This document shows, in pieces, positions 28,068-36,293 of a stretch of 64,000 nucleotides of DNA. Numbering within the stretch: the stretch's first letter is position 1; each line of letters starts with the position of its first letter. The notes below the pieces were generated by a model that saw only the letters and a list, made by a program, of their open reading frames with translations, was not told the origin of the DNA and searched no databases. The stretch comes from Corynebacterium anserum (GTDB taxonomy: Bacteria > Actinomycetota > Actinomycetes > Mycobacteriales > Mycobacteriaceae), in the NCBI RefSeq assembly GCF_014262665.1, contig NZ_CP046883.1, forward strand, positions 1,674,001 to 1,738,000. Direction: 5' to 3'. A program made the position numbers and the translations under genes.

Positions 28068-28493
28068 TTACTCCGCGTAGCGAGTAGCAGCCCAGTCCAC
28101 AGCCTGCGGACTAAACAAGAGAATCAAACCCAGCGCAGCCATAAGAGCAGTAGGAACCCCTAGATCAGGCCGCCCCGACGTGAACATGTAATAGGCCACG
28201 CCCAGTAGACACAACTGCAGCATCACTACGGGACCACGTCCCCACTTGCGTCCCGTGGACAGAAAATAGCCCGCTAGAGCAACGGCCCCGAAGAAAAAGA
28301 GGAACCACGCGGCGGTACCGTAGCCAGAAATAACTGCACCCGGGTCATGGAATCCGTTAGCTTCACGAATGATAAGAATAATCCCAAAACCGATACCCGC
28401 ACCCCCTTGAATCAAGCCCAATATGCCGGCTAACTTCACAGCCGGAGGTGGGGCGGGACGACCAGAATTCTGCTTCGTGCGGGTTTCTTTCAT
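28068..28493 (-). CDS. Small four-helix membrane protein, unknown function
   Basis: A 141-residue integral membrane protein with about four hydrophobic helices: residues 20-43, 60-80, 87-105 and 112-128. A short basic, Pro-rich cytoplasmic N-terminus precedes them. It has no catalytic motif. Similar small hydrophobic proteins occur at this place in actinobacterial genomes between the Rv3212-type gene and later loci, but I cannot name a family with certainty. It is divergent from the lipid kinase gene 37 bp away and convergent with the beta-propeller gene. The intergenic end near 28000-28085 contains repeated TAGCGAG-like words. Confidence 0.75.
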   Translation of the reverse strand: MKETRTKQNSGRPAPPPAVKLAGILGLIQGGAGIGFGIILIIREANGFHDPGAVISGYGTAAWFLFFFGAVALAGYFLSTGRKWGRGPVVMLQLCLLGVAYYMFTSGRPDLGVPTALMAALGLILLFSPQAVDWAATRYAE

Positions 28494-28529
28494 AACTACC
28501 TAGTTTAACCCGCTGATAGCCTTAGGCCT

Positions 28530-29537
28530 GTGGATGTCCTCATCATTTCTAATCCGAACTCAACCAGCATCACTCAGAAGAATCTGGCTCACATTATTCC
28601 CACCTTGAGGAATGTTGACGGCATTCGCATGCGGTCTCGCTTTACACAGTATGCGGGACACGCAGAAGAATTAGCTCGCCAGGCTCGTTCTCAGGGCTGG
28701 GATGCCGTCATCGCTATTGGCGGGGATGGCACGGTTAGCGAGGTTGTCAATGGATTGTTGGATGTTCCCACTGATGATCCAGATGCTCAGGCTCACGATA
28801 TTCTCACTTCACGCACACCCAGGCTTGGCATCATCCCTACAGGCAGCGCCAATGTTCTTGCACGCTCGCTGGGTTTTTCCGGCAAAGCCAACGTCGCGGT
28901 GAAACAGTTAGCCGAGGCTCTTTCTACCAATTCCACCCGCCGGGTTTCGATGGGCACCTGGGCAGATTCTTCCCCGGGCGCTCGCAAGGACCACCGTTGG
29001 TTCGCCGTCAATGTCGGTATGGGGATTGACGCCACTGTTATCCACACTATGGAGCAGCGCCGCGCAGAAGGGCTGTCAGCTTCCCCGCGCCGCTACATGC
29101 GCATTGCGTTACAGGCGTGGTCGCAGTCCAAGAGCTCGCAACCCATAATCACCATCCGCACTTCAGGGGCTAGGAAAAACGTGAACACGGAATATGTTCC
29201 GTTAGCATTCGTATCCAACACCGATCCCTGGACGTACTTTGGCCCTTTCCCCGCACGGATTGCCTCCGGCGATGGCATCGATAGCGGGTTATCGGTGTTT
29301 ACTGTGAGACACAGCCGGGGGTGGCGCCCTTTGGGTGCACTTCTGGGGCTACTTGTCCCTCCACTGCGCAGGGGTCTCGCTCATGAAAGCATCACTGTTG
29401 AGGCTGCTCATGCTGTGCGACTGGAGGCTCGATCACCTATGGAGTTCCAAGTTGATGGCGAATACAAAGGCGAGTATTCCAGCATTGATCTGCGCTTTAT
29501 CCCCGATGCCATGGAGATCTTCACTCCCCTCGGCTGA
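28530..29537 (+). CDS. Diacylglycerol kinase family lipid kinase
   Basis: A 335-residue member of the DAGK/YegS/sphingosine-kinase fold. The nucleotide-binding signature is AIGGDGTVSEVVNGLL near residues 70-83; the PTGSANVLARSLG loop (about 108-120) is the family's second conserved element. The C-terminal beta domain ends with VDGEYKGEYSSIDLRFIPDAM, a typical DAGK ending. It probably phosphorylates diacylglycerol or a related lipid for recycling into phospholipid synthesis. The GTG start at 28530 lacks a clear ribosome binding site, and GATAGCCT sits about 14 bases upstream, so a near-leaderless transcript is possible. Confidence 0.9.
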   Translation: MDVLIISNPNSTSITQKNLAHIIPTLRNVDGIRMRSRFTQYAGHAEELARQARSQGWDAVIAIGGDGTVSEVVNGLLDVPTDDPDAQAHDILTSRTPRLGIIPTGSANVLARSLGFSGKANVAVKQLAEALSTNSTRRVSMGTWADSSPGARKDHRWFAVNVGMGIDATVIHTMEQRRAEGLSASPRRYMRIALQAWSQSKSSQPIITIRTSGARKNVNTEYVPLAFVSNTDPWTYFGPFPARIASGDGIDSGLSVFTVRHSRGWRPLGALLGLLVPPLRRGLAHESITVEAAHAVRLEARSPMEFQVDGEYKGEYSSIDLRFIPDAMEIFTPLG

Positions 29538-29930
29538 GCGTGACGCACTTAACACAGGCTCATTACAAGTAATGAGGAACGCAGAGCAAATCAATCCTTA
29601 GTGATACTTCTCACATTTTTGCCGGGAACTCTAGCGAAGTACGCAGTTCCGTGCAATGATCGTTCAAGTAACCGATCAGGGAACGCTACGTTAACAACGG
29701 ATAAACATTCCCTATCTATGGCGAGAAGCCCTGCTGTCACCTCTGGACGAGAGGTTATGCACACCACTTCGCCACCCCACCTTTTCAAACAACCTTCTGC
29801 GAAGGTTCATTTAGCGTGGGCTTGACTAGCCCAGGCTTAGGTCAGTGCGCTTAAAACCGCCCTGATCGTCTTCGCAAGACAGTTGTAGTGACGAAACACA
29901 ACGAGCCTCTTCGACGAAAGGATTACCACC
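29538..29930. other. Long upstream region of whcE (393 bp)
   Basis: No credible coding frame crosses this gap. It holds a CRP/GlxR-like palindrome near its start (29600-29615) and AT-richer stretches at 29590-29720. The GCTTGACTAGCCC element near 29818 could be a -35 region. AAAGGA lies ahead of the whcE ATG. The unusual length suggests multi-input control of whcE, but no promoter can be fixed by eye. Confidence 0.55.
29600..29615. promoter_or_regulatory. Candidate GlxR/CRP-type binding site
   Basis: AGTGA-TACTTC-TCACA matches the cAMP receptor protein consensus TGTGA-N6-TCACA in nine of ten specified positions. It lies about 316 bp upstream of the whcE start. WhiB1 genes in mycobacteria are known CRP targets, which makes the match more credible, but the distance to the start is large. 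Confidence 0.45.
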
Positions 29931-30197
29931 ATGGATTGGCGCCACAAGGCAGTTTGTCGCGACGAAGACCCTGAACTCTTCTTCCCAGTAGGTAACTCGG
30001 GCCCAGCTCTAGCTCAGATCGCTAAGGCCAAGCTGGTGTGCAACCGTTGCCCTGTTACCTCCCAGTGCTTGAACTGGGCAATCAGTTCCGGACAGGATGC
30101 CGGCGTATGGGGCGGTATGTCTGAGGACGAGCGTCGCGCTCTGAAGCGTCGCACAAACCGCGGCCGTTCCCGCCAGCGTAGCCGCGCCACTGTCTAA
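29931..30197 (+). CDS. whcE: WhiB-family iron-sulfur regulator (WhiB1/WhcE type)
   Basis: An 88-residue WhiB protein with the four cluster ligands C9, C37, C40 and C46. The GVWGGMSEDER turn (about 58-68) and a basic C-terminal tail that binds DNA follow. Composition and length match WhiB1 (Rv3219) and corynebacterial WhcE, whose genes lie near sigH. These proteins hold a [4Fe-4S] cluster, bind the primary sigma factor and respond to NO or oxidative stress (family knowledge). AAAGGA sits nine bases before the ATG. The context with sigH-rsrA and a long upstream region suggests redox-linked regulation. Confidence 0.92.
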   Translation: MDWRHKAVCRDEDPELFFPVGNSGPALAQIAKAKLVCNRCPVTSQCLNWAISSGQDAGVWGGMSEDERRALKRRTNRGRSRQRSRATV

Positions 30198-30287
30198 ACA
30201 CCCGACAGTTTTCACAGCGGCTGTCTCAGCAAGTGACAGAGGACAGGGCGCACAAACACCACTGTCTTTTGTTGCCCTCCGCCCCGG

Positions 30288-30319
30288 TTCGTTAGACTGG
30301 GGCTTCGTTAGACTGGGGC
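30288..30319 (+). promoter_or_regulatory. 16-bp tandem duplication containing duplicated -10-like element
   Basis: TTCGTTAGACTGGGGC occurs twice back to back (30288-30303, 30304-30319), about 50 bp before the bL37 start. Each copy contains TTAGACT, close to an actinobacterial -10 hexamer TAGACT. The pair may create two overlapping promoters for the ribosomal protein gene. Promoter function is inference. Confidence 0.45.
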
Positions 30320-30368
30320 GGATACTTCTTCGCCCGTATCGTACGCCCGTAACGTAAAGGAGCACAGA

Positions 30369-30443
30369 ATGAGCAAGCGTGGCCGTAAGCGCAAAGATCG
30401 CCGCAAGAAGAAGGCTAACCACGGCAAGCGTCCTAACTCTTAA
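30369..30443 (+). CDS. 50S ribosomal protein bL37
   Basis: A 24-residue, extremely basic peptide (MSKRGRKRK at the start, ANHGKRPNS at the end). It matches the small actinobacterial ribosomal protein bL37 first seen in mycobacterial ribosome structures. The MSKRGRK start and NHGKRPN end are the conserved parts of that family. AAAGGAG lies eight bases before the ATG. A strong hairpin follows 34 bp after the stop. It is its own short transcription unit between whcE and the convergent rsrA. It is too short for most gene finders and easily missed. Confidence 0.9.
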   Translation: MSKRGRKRKDRRKKKANHGKRPNS

Positions 30444-30476
30444 ACCGCCAGCGGCTACATAGGATGAGCCGAAGGC

Positions 30477-30532
30477 CGAAGAAGACAGATCCTGGACACA
30501 CAACACTGCGTGTCCAGGATCTGTCTTCTTCG
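30477..30532. terminator. Long perfect hairpin between bL37 and rsrA
   Basis: A 23-bp perfect stem: CGAAGAAGACAGATCCTGGA at 30477-30496 plus CAC pairs with the reverse complement at 30510-30532 around a 10-base loop. It lies between convergent bL37 (plus) and rsrA (minus). The sequence after it on the plus strand is TATATC, with no long T tract. A bidirectional terminator or mRNA 3'-end stabiliser fits best. Confidence 0.75.
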
Positions 30533-30663
30533 TATATCAATCCGGCTCACCACGCCTTACCCCCGGCACATGCCGAGTCTCCGTCGTCGCTACTCACCAC
30601 GACTTTACTGCGCCATATGCCAAGTCTCATCTCTCGTCAGCTAGCGTTCGGCCACAAGTGCCC

Positions 30664-30948
30664 TTAGTCACGGCGCACTTCTATATAGCGCACATGGAGT
30701 TCGCTGACGATCCGCGCCCTTAACCCCTGCGGGGCAGGCTGCCCTCCGCAGCGATGCCGCAGTAGTTCGCGGATTTGTTGCTCGATACCCAGGCTCTCGA
30801 GGCACTGGGGGCATTCCTCAATTTGATCGTGCAGCTTCTGGCGCTTGTGCTCTTCACAGCAACCATCCACATAGGCATACAGGGTATCCAGCAACTCCTG
30901 ACACCGAGCATCTCTGTTTGGCTGTCGATTCATCTCTCGCATCCTCAC
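30664..30948 (-). CDS. rsrA: Mycothiol-system anti-sigma factor RsrA/RshA-type
   Basis: A 94-residue redox-sensing anti-sigma factor of the ZAS family that should hold SigH inactive until thiol oxidation releases zinc. C16 and the C46-x2-C49 pair ([10 protein letters not shown]) align with the RsrA ligands C11, C41 and C44. The position expected for the zinc histidine (H-x3-C-x2-C) is Gln42, and a histidine stands two residues earlier (His40). Extra cysteines 30 and 31 are near. The ATG overlaps the sigH stop by four bases (ATGA), giving coupled translation and a balanced ratio. Identity is strong from position and motif; the metal geometry is odd. Confidence 0.9.
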   Translation of the reverse strand: MRMREMNRQPNRDARCQELLDTLYAYVDGCCEEHKRQKLHDQIEECPQCLESLGIEQQIRELLRHRCGGQPAPQGLRARIVSELHVRYIEVRRD

Positions 30949-31691
30949 TTCTCCTGTGCCGTTGGTGCTGCTTGTACCGAGTGCGCCGGCTGTGTCGTCC
31001 GTGCTGTGTGGGATGGCTGCGTCGTTTCTGCATCTAAGGCGTCGGCTCGGCTTGCCCTACGCTGAGACGGGGCAGTCTCGGCAGCTTTTTTCTTTGATTC
31101 GGTGGAGATTCCATGCTCCGCCGCCACGTCCTTGAGCTTCGCGCGCAATTGCTTTCGACCACGGTGAAGCCGGCTCATCACGGTGCCAATCGGGGTATCC
31201 ATGATCTCTGCAATTTCCTTGTATGGGATGTCTTCAACGTCCGCGTAGTACACCACCATGCGGTAATCCTCAGGCAGGCTCATGAGCGCTTCTTGAATGC
31301 GCGAATCCGGAATATTTCTCAGCGCTTCAACTTCCGCCGATTCCAAACCTGTCGAATCGTGCGACGCAGTTTCCGCCATCTGCCAATCCGTCACGTTGTC
31401 ATCACCGGTTTCCACTGGGCGGCGCTGCGCCTTACGGTAATTGTTGATGTACGTATTGGTAAGAATGCGGTACATCCACGCCTTCAAATTCGTGCCAGGT
31501 TTAAACGAGGCAAAGGCTTGAAAAGCCTTCATGTAGGCGTCTTGCACAAGGTCTTGGGCATCAGAGGGGTTGCGTGTCATACGCAAGGCGGCACCATAGA
31601 GCTGATCCAGCAGCGGCAGTGCTTCCGCTTCGAAGCGCTGCATCAACTCCTGCTGGCTTTCATCAGTGCGTTTCGACGCAGTGGGAGGCAT
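30945..31691 (-). CDS. sigH: ECF RNA polymerase sigma factor SigH
   Basis: A 248-residue ECF (group 4) sigma factor. Region 2 lies at about 25-95: [21 protein letters not shown], then [13 protein letters not shown] and [17 protein letters not shown]. Region 4 lies at about 135-190: [22 protein letters not shown], then [22 protein letters not shown]. It controls thioredoxin, mycothiol and heat/oxidative stress genes in Corynebacterium (family knowledge). After region 4 the protein carries roughly 50 extra residues rich in Ala, Thr, Ser, Pro and Gln, beyond the usual length of about 205. rsrA follows with a four-base overlap. A GGAAT-N19-GTT element upstream fits autoregulation. Confidence 0.95.
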   Translation of the reverse strand: MPPTASKRTDESQQELMQRFEAEALPLLDQLYGAALRMTRNPSDAQDLVQDAYMKAFQAFASFKPGTNLKAWMYRILTNTYINNYRKAQRRPVETGDDNVTDWQMAETASHDSTGLESAEVEALRNIPDSRIQEALMSLPEDYRMVVYYADVEDIPYKEIAEIMDTPIGTVMSRLHRGRKQLRAKLKDVAAEHGISTESKKKAAETAPSQRRASRADALDAETTQPSHTARTTQPAHSVQAAPTAQEK

Positions 31692-31730
31692 AGGCCATCT
31701 CCTCTCTCTCCTGTCGATTCAATGCGCGGA

Positions 31731-31757
31731 AACCCTATTTTATTCCGGATGTATTCC
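31731..31757 (-). promoter_or_regulatory. SigH-type promoter upstream of sigH
   Basis: On the minus strand GGAAT (31757-31753) and GTT (31733-31731) are separated by 19 bases, matching the SigH consensus GGAAT/A-N16-20-GTT. The distance to the sigH ATG at 31691 is about 40 bp, so it is well placed for an autoregulatory promoter. It overlaps the last codons of the upstream SRAP gene (stop at 31740). Confidence 0.7.
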
Positions 31758-32447
31758 GGAGTGGAGCGCGCTGTCCGAAGCAATGAGAGCGGAGGAGTTA
31801 TTTCTGACGTTGCCCACAGCCTTGCTCGCCTTCCGGCTCACCACCCGATGCATCGTCGACGCCACAACTGAGCCCGCTAACTCGTGAGCAGTTTCATCAG
31901 AGGCTCCGAGCCACGCACGTGCCTCCTCGTCATTCAGAATCCGTGGCATGCGATGGTGCAGCCATTGAAGGGAATCAATTGCTGGACACGTGATGATCGT
32001 GCCGCATACGTCCCCTTCGCAAGGCCTGCACAGTCCCGCCACCAACAATGGACGATGATCTGCTCGGGAGGTGAACCACGGCTGCTTAGAGCCATTGTGC
32101 TGCGTCCACTCGTACCATCCGTCCATCACAAAGAGGCAGCGAGCACTACCGCGGAAAATATATTTTTCGTTCGCCGTTTCACCACGGGCGTTGAACACCA
32201 CACCACAGTTGTTAGACCGGGCCCCAGCCCGGGGATAACCCCACCGTGCAGGCCCTAGAGCCAGTCCCTCACGGAACACGCGCACGATCGGCACGTGATG
32301 AGTTGGAGCAATGTTATAGCTCTGCCGATAGATAGACTCCGCGCCGATCTGGGTAGCCACATCCTCAACCCTCTCTACCCCGGTGGCTTCCTTCACGGTA
32401 GCGATGAGCTGTTCCTTCGGGGTGAAAAGTACATAGCGTCCGCACAT
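31740..32447 (-). CDS. SOS response-associated peptidase (SRAP, HMCES/YedK-like)
   Basis: A 235-residue SRAP-domain protein. Mature SRAP proteins use Cys2 (MCGRY start) to crosslink covalently to abasic sites in single-stranded DNA and shield them. The other family residues are present: Asn and Pro in YNIAPTHHVPIVR, the ARGETANEKYIF segment with the active-site Glu, and HHRMPRIL near the C-terminus. I moved the start from longer in-frame alternatives to ATG 32447 because the catalytic cysteine must be residue 2. It is divergent from aroA with a 62-bp gap. Its 3' end carries the sigH promoter. Confidence 0.93.
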   Translation of the reverse strand: MCGRYVLFTPKEQLIATVKEATGVERVEDVATQIGAESIYRQSYNIAPTHHVPIVRVFREGLALGPARWGYPRAGARSNNCGVVFNARGETANEKYIFRGSARCLFVMDGWYEWTQHNGSKQPWFTSRADHRPLLVAGLCRPCEGDVCGTIITCPAIDSLQWLHHRMPRILNDEEARAWLGASDETAHELAGSVVASTMHRVVSRKASKAVGNVRNNSSALIASDSALHSGIHPE

Positions 32448-32509
32448 AACACCCATTATGGCGGGTGTGACCGTGCAGTTTTGCGATCTTTGGTGACACA
32501 ATAGAGGGC

Positions 32510-33958
32510 ATGTCTGAAGTCCTGTGGCAAGCACCCGTCGCCGAGAAGCCTGTTGCTTCTACTGTGTCCATTCCCGGTTCTAAGTCAATCACCAACCGGG
32601 CTTTGATTCTGGCGGCGTTGGCGGATGGACCGTCGACTATCCGAGGAGCTTTGCTCAGCCGTGACACTCACCTGATGATGGATGCTCTGCGAACATTCGG
32701 CACCACCATAACGGTGGAGGGTACGACCATCCATGTGGTTCCCACTCAGTCTCTGACCGGCGGCACAGTGGATTGCGGTTTAGCTGGAACGGTCATGCGT
32801 TTCGTCCCACCAATCGCCATGCTGGCCAATGGAACTGTGGAATTTGACGGCGACGTTGCAGCACGCAAACGCCCCATGGCCACCACCTTGGACTCGCTTG
32901 ACGCCCTGGGAGCCACGCTTGACTTCCCTACTCACGATGCCACTGAACGAGGTGCCGCTACCCGAGAGATCATCTCCGCCGCCACTGCAGCCGGCGACCA
33001 CCGCGGTTTGCCATTTCTTGTGTGCGGCAAGGGACATGTTCGCGGAGGAGAAGTTCGCATCGACGCCAGCGCCTCCTCCCAATTCGTCTCCGGTCTGCTA
33101 CTGGCCGGCGCCCGCTTCGACGAAGGTGTGCGAGTGATTCATGAAGGCTCCGCTTTACCTTCCCAGCCGCACGTAGAGATGACTGTCGAGATGTTGCGCT
33201 CTGCCGGCGTGAAGGTAGATGTGGCATTCAATTCGTGGACAGTACATCCCGGACCAATCGCCGGCCGCACGTGGAATGTGGAACCTGACCTATCCAACGC
33301 CACCCCTTTCATGGCTGCCGCAGCGGCGACGCGAGGATCAATTCGGATCCGCAACTGGCCGCAGACCACCACCCAACCTGGTGATCAGTTTCGAGAGATT
33401 TTGCGCGACATGGGTGTGGAAGCCGTCTACCACGCCGATTCCCATGAGCTGGAAGTCACCACTGACACACCGCTGCAGGGCATCACGTGGGACATGCATG
33501 ACATCGGTGAGCTGACTCCTACCGTCGTCGCCCTCGCCACTGTGGCAGATACTCCGAGCCATCTGTACGGAATCGCTCATCTTCGAGGACATGAGACCAA
33601 TCGCCTTGCTGCGCTCGCCGATAACATCAATGCCCTTGGCGGCGACGTGCGCGAAACACAAGATGGGTTGATGATCAATCCTCGCCCGTTACATGGTGGC
33701 TGCTGGGCTTCCTATGAGGACCACCGGATGGCCACGGCCGGCGCTATTCTCGGGCTTGTGGTGCCGGGCATCCAGGTAGAAAATATCGACACCACGTCCA
33801 AAACTCTCCCTGGCTTCCGTCAGCGTTGGTTGGAAATGCTGGGGCTCAGTGTCGAACCTAGCGTCTCGGACGCATACCGTCAGGACGCTTCTGGCGTGCT
33901 CGGTCAGCGTGCTTCTGGGGCACATGGTTCGGATGGCACCGAGGCCGCCAATGGGTAG
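32510..33958 (+). CDS. aroA: 3-phosphoshikimate 1-carboxyvinyltransferase (EPSP synthase)
   Basis: A 482-residue EPSP synthase, sixth step of the shikimate pathway, joining PEP to shikimate-3-phosphate. Key motifs: [19 protein letters not shown] near residues 22-40, [16 protein letters not shown] in the PEP-binding loop (the class II-like LAGT instead of NAGT), [16 protein letters not shown], and the C-terminal [15 protein letters not shown]. The C-terminus has a 40-residue Ser/Ala/Gly-rich extension after the catalytic core. The stop overlaps the rsgA start by eight bases, so the genes are coupled. The promoter shares the short divergent gap with the SRAP gene. Confidence 0.96.
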   Translation: MSEVLWQAPVAEKPVASTVSIPGSKSITNRALILAALADGPSTIRGALLSRDTHLMMDALRTFGTTITVEGTTIHVVPTQSLTGGTVDCGLAGTVMRFVPPIAMLANGTVEFDGDVAARKRPMATTLDSLDALGATLDFPTHDATERGAATREIISAATAAGDHRGLPFLVCGKGHVRGGEVRIDASASSQFVSGLLLAGARFDEGVRVIHEGSALPSQPHVEMTVEMLRSAGVKVDVAFNSWTVHPGPIAGRTWNVEPDLSNATPFMAAAAATRGSIRIRNWPQTTTQPGDQFREILRDMGVEAVYHADSHELEVTTDTPLQGITWDMHDIGELTPTVVALATVADTPSHLYGIAHLRGHETNRLAALADNINALGGDVRETQDGLMINPRPLHGGCWASYEDHRMATAGAILGLVVPGIQVENIDTTSKTLPGFRQRWLEMLGLSVEPSVSDAYRQDASGVLGQRASGAHGSDGTEAANG

Positions 33959-34964
33959 ACGCGGAGGAAGAGGCCGCGATTGGGATGAGTCCGACGTCCG
34001 CATCCGGCCGGGCAAGGGCTCCCGACCACGCACCAAGGATCGTCCTTCTCACGATGATGCCCAGTTTGGCATGGTCGTTTCCAAAGACCGCGGTCGCTGG
34101 GGTGTAGTGCTGGAATCTACCGGTGTTCACGTCACGGCCATGAGAGCACGAGAACTAGGGCGTACACCGATCGTTGTCGGTGACCGGGTGGGGGTTGTGG
34201 GCGACACGTCGGGCAGGAAAGACACGCTAGCTCGTATCGTGAAGTTGGCTGAACGCACCAGTGTGTTGCGGCGTACGGCAGACGATACCGACCCCTACGA
34301 GCGCGTCGTGGTAGCTAATGCGGATCAGCTTCTCATCGTCACTGCTGTAGCCGACCCTCCACCACGCGCGGGATTCGTTGAACGCGCCCTCATCGCCGCA
34401 TTTGTCGGCGGCGTCGAACCAGTTTTGTGCCTGACGAAATCCGACCTCGCCGATCCTGAAGAATTCGCCGCGGAGTTTCAAGATTTAAACGTCAAGGTAG
34501 TGCTGGCAGGTGTCTCTGAGTCGCTCGATGCCACACGAAGCATCATTGATAACAAGGTGACTGCGTTGGTGGGACATTCTGGCGTCGGTAAATCGACGCT
34601 GGTGAACCGGCTAGTTCCCAATGCTCAGCGAGAAACCGGCGAGGTATCGGGCGTCGGCAAAGGGCGCCACACCTCCACCCAATCGGTAGCGTTACCTCTA
34701 CCCAACGGCGGATGGATCATCGACACCCCGGGAATCCGTAGTTTCGGACTGGCACATGTACACCCGGACACTATCGTCAATGTTTTCGACGACCTACGCG
34801 ACGTGGCCGAAAATTGTCCACGAGGCTGCACCCATATGGGCCCGCCAGCCGACCCGGAATGTGCTCTCGACACCCTTGAGGGGGCTAGCGCCCGGCGCGT
34901 GCGAGCCGTGCGGGTACTGCTCACGGCGCTGCGCTCAAACAACGAATGGGAACGCGAAGAATAA
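33951..34964 (+). CDS. rsgA: Ribosome small-subunit-dependent GTPase RsgA
   Basis: A 337-residue circularly permuted GTPase that checks 30S subunit maturation. The G motifs appear in the permuted order: G4 TKSD in [14 protein letters not shown], then G1 [14 protein letters not shown], then G3 [10 protein letters not shown]. An N-terminal OB-fold lies at about 45-105. The C-terminal zinc knuckle is visible in [21 protein letters not shown] basic Arg/Gly N-terminus probably contacts rRNA. The frame is open further upstream, but ATG 33951 overlaps the aroA stop by only eight bases and begins the conserved [14 protein letters not shown] stretch typical of actinobacterial RsgA. Confidence 0.94.
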   Translation: MGRRGGRGRDWDESDVRIRPGKGSRPRTKDRPSHDDAQFGMVVSKDRGRWGVVLESTGVHVTAMRARELGRTPIVVGDRVGVVGDTSGRKDTLARIVKLAERTSVLRRTADDTDPYERVVVANADQLLIVTAVADPPPRAGFVERALIAAFVGGVEPVLCLTKSDLADPEEFAAEFQDLNVKVVLAGVSESLDATRSIIDNKVTALVGHSGVGKSTLVNRLVPNAQRETGEVSGVGKGRHTSTQSVALPLPNGGWIIDTPGIRSFGLAHVHPDTIVNVFDDLRDVAENCPRGCTHMGPPADPECALDTLEGASARRVRAVRVLLTALRSNNEWEREE

Positions 34965-34970
34965 CACGAG

Positions 34971-35032
34971 TGGGAACGCGGCCAACGGAAAAGAAGCGGA
35001 GAAAAACAGACGCTTCCCTGCGCGCATTCCCA
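34971..35032. terminator. Compound hairpin between convergent rsgA and DUF6912 genes
   Basis: An outer arm TGGGAACGCG (34971-34980) pairs with CGCG..TTCCCA (35021-35032, two-base bulge). Nested inside is GAAGCG (34993-34998) with CGCTTC (35011-35016). The element sits entirely within the 86-bp gap of two convergent genes. No clear T tract follows. Termination in both directions is the likely role. Confidence 0.4.
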
Positions 35033-35044
35033 ACGGCCAAACGG

Positions 35045-35551
35045 CTATAGCAGATCCACGAGGAAAGGTAGCTCCTGGGCGCCGTACCAAGACATGAGGT
35101 TATCCTCGCAATCGCCAAGGGTTAGTTCCGCCTCTTCATCACCCAAATCTGCTTCATCCACGACGTCCATGGCGGCTTTCGTGGCAGCTTCCGCATCGTG
35201 GTCATCTACGTGAATGGCAGCGAGAGCTTTCACGGTCACAATGGCGGGATTAAGCCTGACAACAGACTCGCCATCCTCCGGCGCGAGGGTAATGGCCTGA
35301 TCGTCGATGTCCGCACTAATCACCACACGCCGATACGGGAAACGTTGCTCATCGCCAATAGTCAACAAGCGTAGAGAAGCACGCGCCGCATCGAGGAATG
35401 CGGTATAAGCTAGTTCCTCGTCATCACCGCTGGTGTAGAACTCGCGGACCGCCGGAGTCAATGCGAAGCCTACGCCTGAACGCACTGGCATCTGCTGTTC
35501 TTCTGCGAGAGTGCGCAGCAGATCGAAAGTGGCGGGGATATACACGCGCAT
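35045..35551 (-). CDS. DUF6912 family protein
   Basis: A 168-residue acidic cytoplasmic protein conserved in Actinobacteria. The N-terminus MRVYIPATFDLLRTL and the following PAVREFYTSGDDEELAYTAF segment are typical of DUF6912. A second part has the RRVVISADIDDQAI segment and an acidic helix near the end. No catalytic motif is evident. ATG 35551 is preferred; a GTG at 35554 overlaps the HAD stop codon and is an alternative. The gene follows the small HAD protein with essentially no gap, so the two form an operon. Function unknown. Confidence 0.85.
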   Translation of the reverse strand: MRVYIPATFDLLRTLAEEQQMPVRSGVGFALTPAVREFYTSGDDEELAYTAFLDAARASLRLLTIGDEQRFPYRRVVISADIDDQAITLAPEDGESVVRLNPAIVTVKALAAIHVDDHDAEAATKAAMDVVDEADLGDEEAELTLGDCEDNLMSWYGAQELPFLVDLL

Positions 35552-35553
35552 CA

Positions 35554-35964
35554 CTAAAAATCTCCATCCATCTCCAGCACTCCGGTGATCTCGACAATCG
35601 CACGGTCGAACTGCTGATAAAAGATGCCGATCATGCCTGCTTCTACAGCTCCCCGAATGTTGAGGATGGAATCATCCACCAATACCAAGTCATTGACTGG
35701 TAATTCCAAACGGTCGGCAACAATGGTGAAGATTTCCTCGCTGGGCTTCTCTGCTCCCACTTCACCAGAAAGAATCACGTCGTCTACCAGACCTTGTTCT
35801 TTCCACACGCGAATATGGTCGGCTCCGGAGCCACCTGGATCGTTGGACAAAATGGCGGTCGCTAACCCCTCCTCTTTGGCAGCGGCCAACAACTTCCGCC
35901 ACCGACGGCGATCCTCTTCCGCTCCATCCAATACTCCACAATAGTCAACTACTAGTCCACGCAT
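35554..35964 (-). CDS. Small HAD-superfamily hydrolase-like protein
   Basis: A 136-residue HAD-fold protein without a cap domain. Motif I appears as VVDYCGVLDG with Asp7; the second Asp of the usual DxD is Cys9 here. Motif II is ILSNDPGG, the motif III lysine lies in EVGAEKPSEEIF, and motif IV is LVLVDDSILNIRGA. The missing general acid Asp suggests it is not a standard phosphatase, although other HAD activities or regulatory roles remain possible. It is translationally linked to the DUF6912 gene downstream. Similar short HAD proteins with altered motif I occur in other actinobacteria. Confidence 0.8.
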   Translation of the reverse strand: MRGLVVDYCGVLDGAEEDRRRWRKLLAAAKEEGLATAILSNDPGGSGADHIRVWKEQGLVDDVILSGEVGAEKPSEEIFTIVADRLELPVNDLVLVDDSILNIRGAVEAGMIGIFYQQFDRAIVEITGVLEMDGDF

Positions 35965-36293
35965 GACCTATATTGTGCCACCATTTCACCCTCACCGTGA
36001 CTACGCCCCACGGCTGTAATGACCACTGCTGTGGTACCCGCTGGTGTCGCACCTCATGCTGTTGCTCTCACTGCGTAGTGCCTACGGTGGTAGCCCCCCA
36101 CACTGCGATGCCCACAGTTGCACCCCGGGAAAAAAGCTCGCAAACTTCCCCTGGCTGCGTCATACGCGGAGTGTTGTATAGTCGGTGAACGACTGGACGA
36201 AGAGCATTCGGTGCACAGGGGGAATGTGCACCCGTTTTCTCGTGAAGCGTTTGGCCAGTCTCGCATAGTCAGTCTGAAGGGGGATGTATTTAC
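35965..36293. other. Divergent intergenic region (329 bp)
   Basis: It lies between the minus-strand HAD gene and the plus-strand Rv3235-type gene. TATAGT near 36177 is a fair -10 for the plus strand, and AAGGGGG sits about 10 bases before the TTG start at 36294. No RNA gene, repeat or protein-coding frame with support was seen. Confidence 0.45.

Noticed and set aside
31113..31871. 252-residue plus-strand frame over sigH and the SRAP end
   Set aside because: Antisense to sigH and crossing its promoter; translation shows no recognisable domain.
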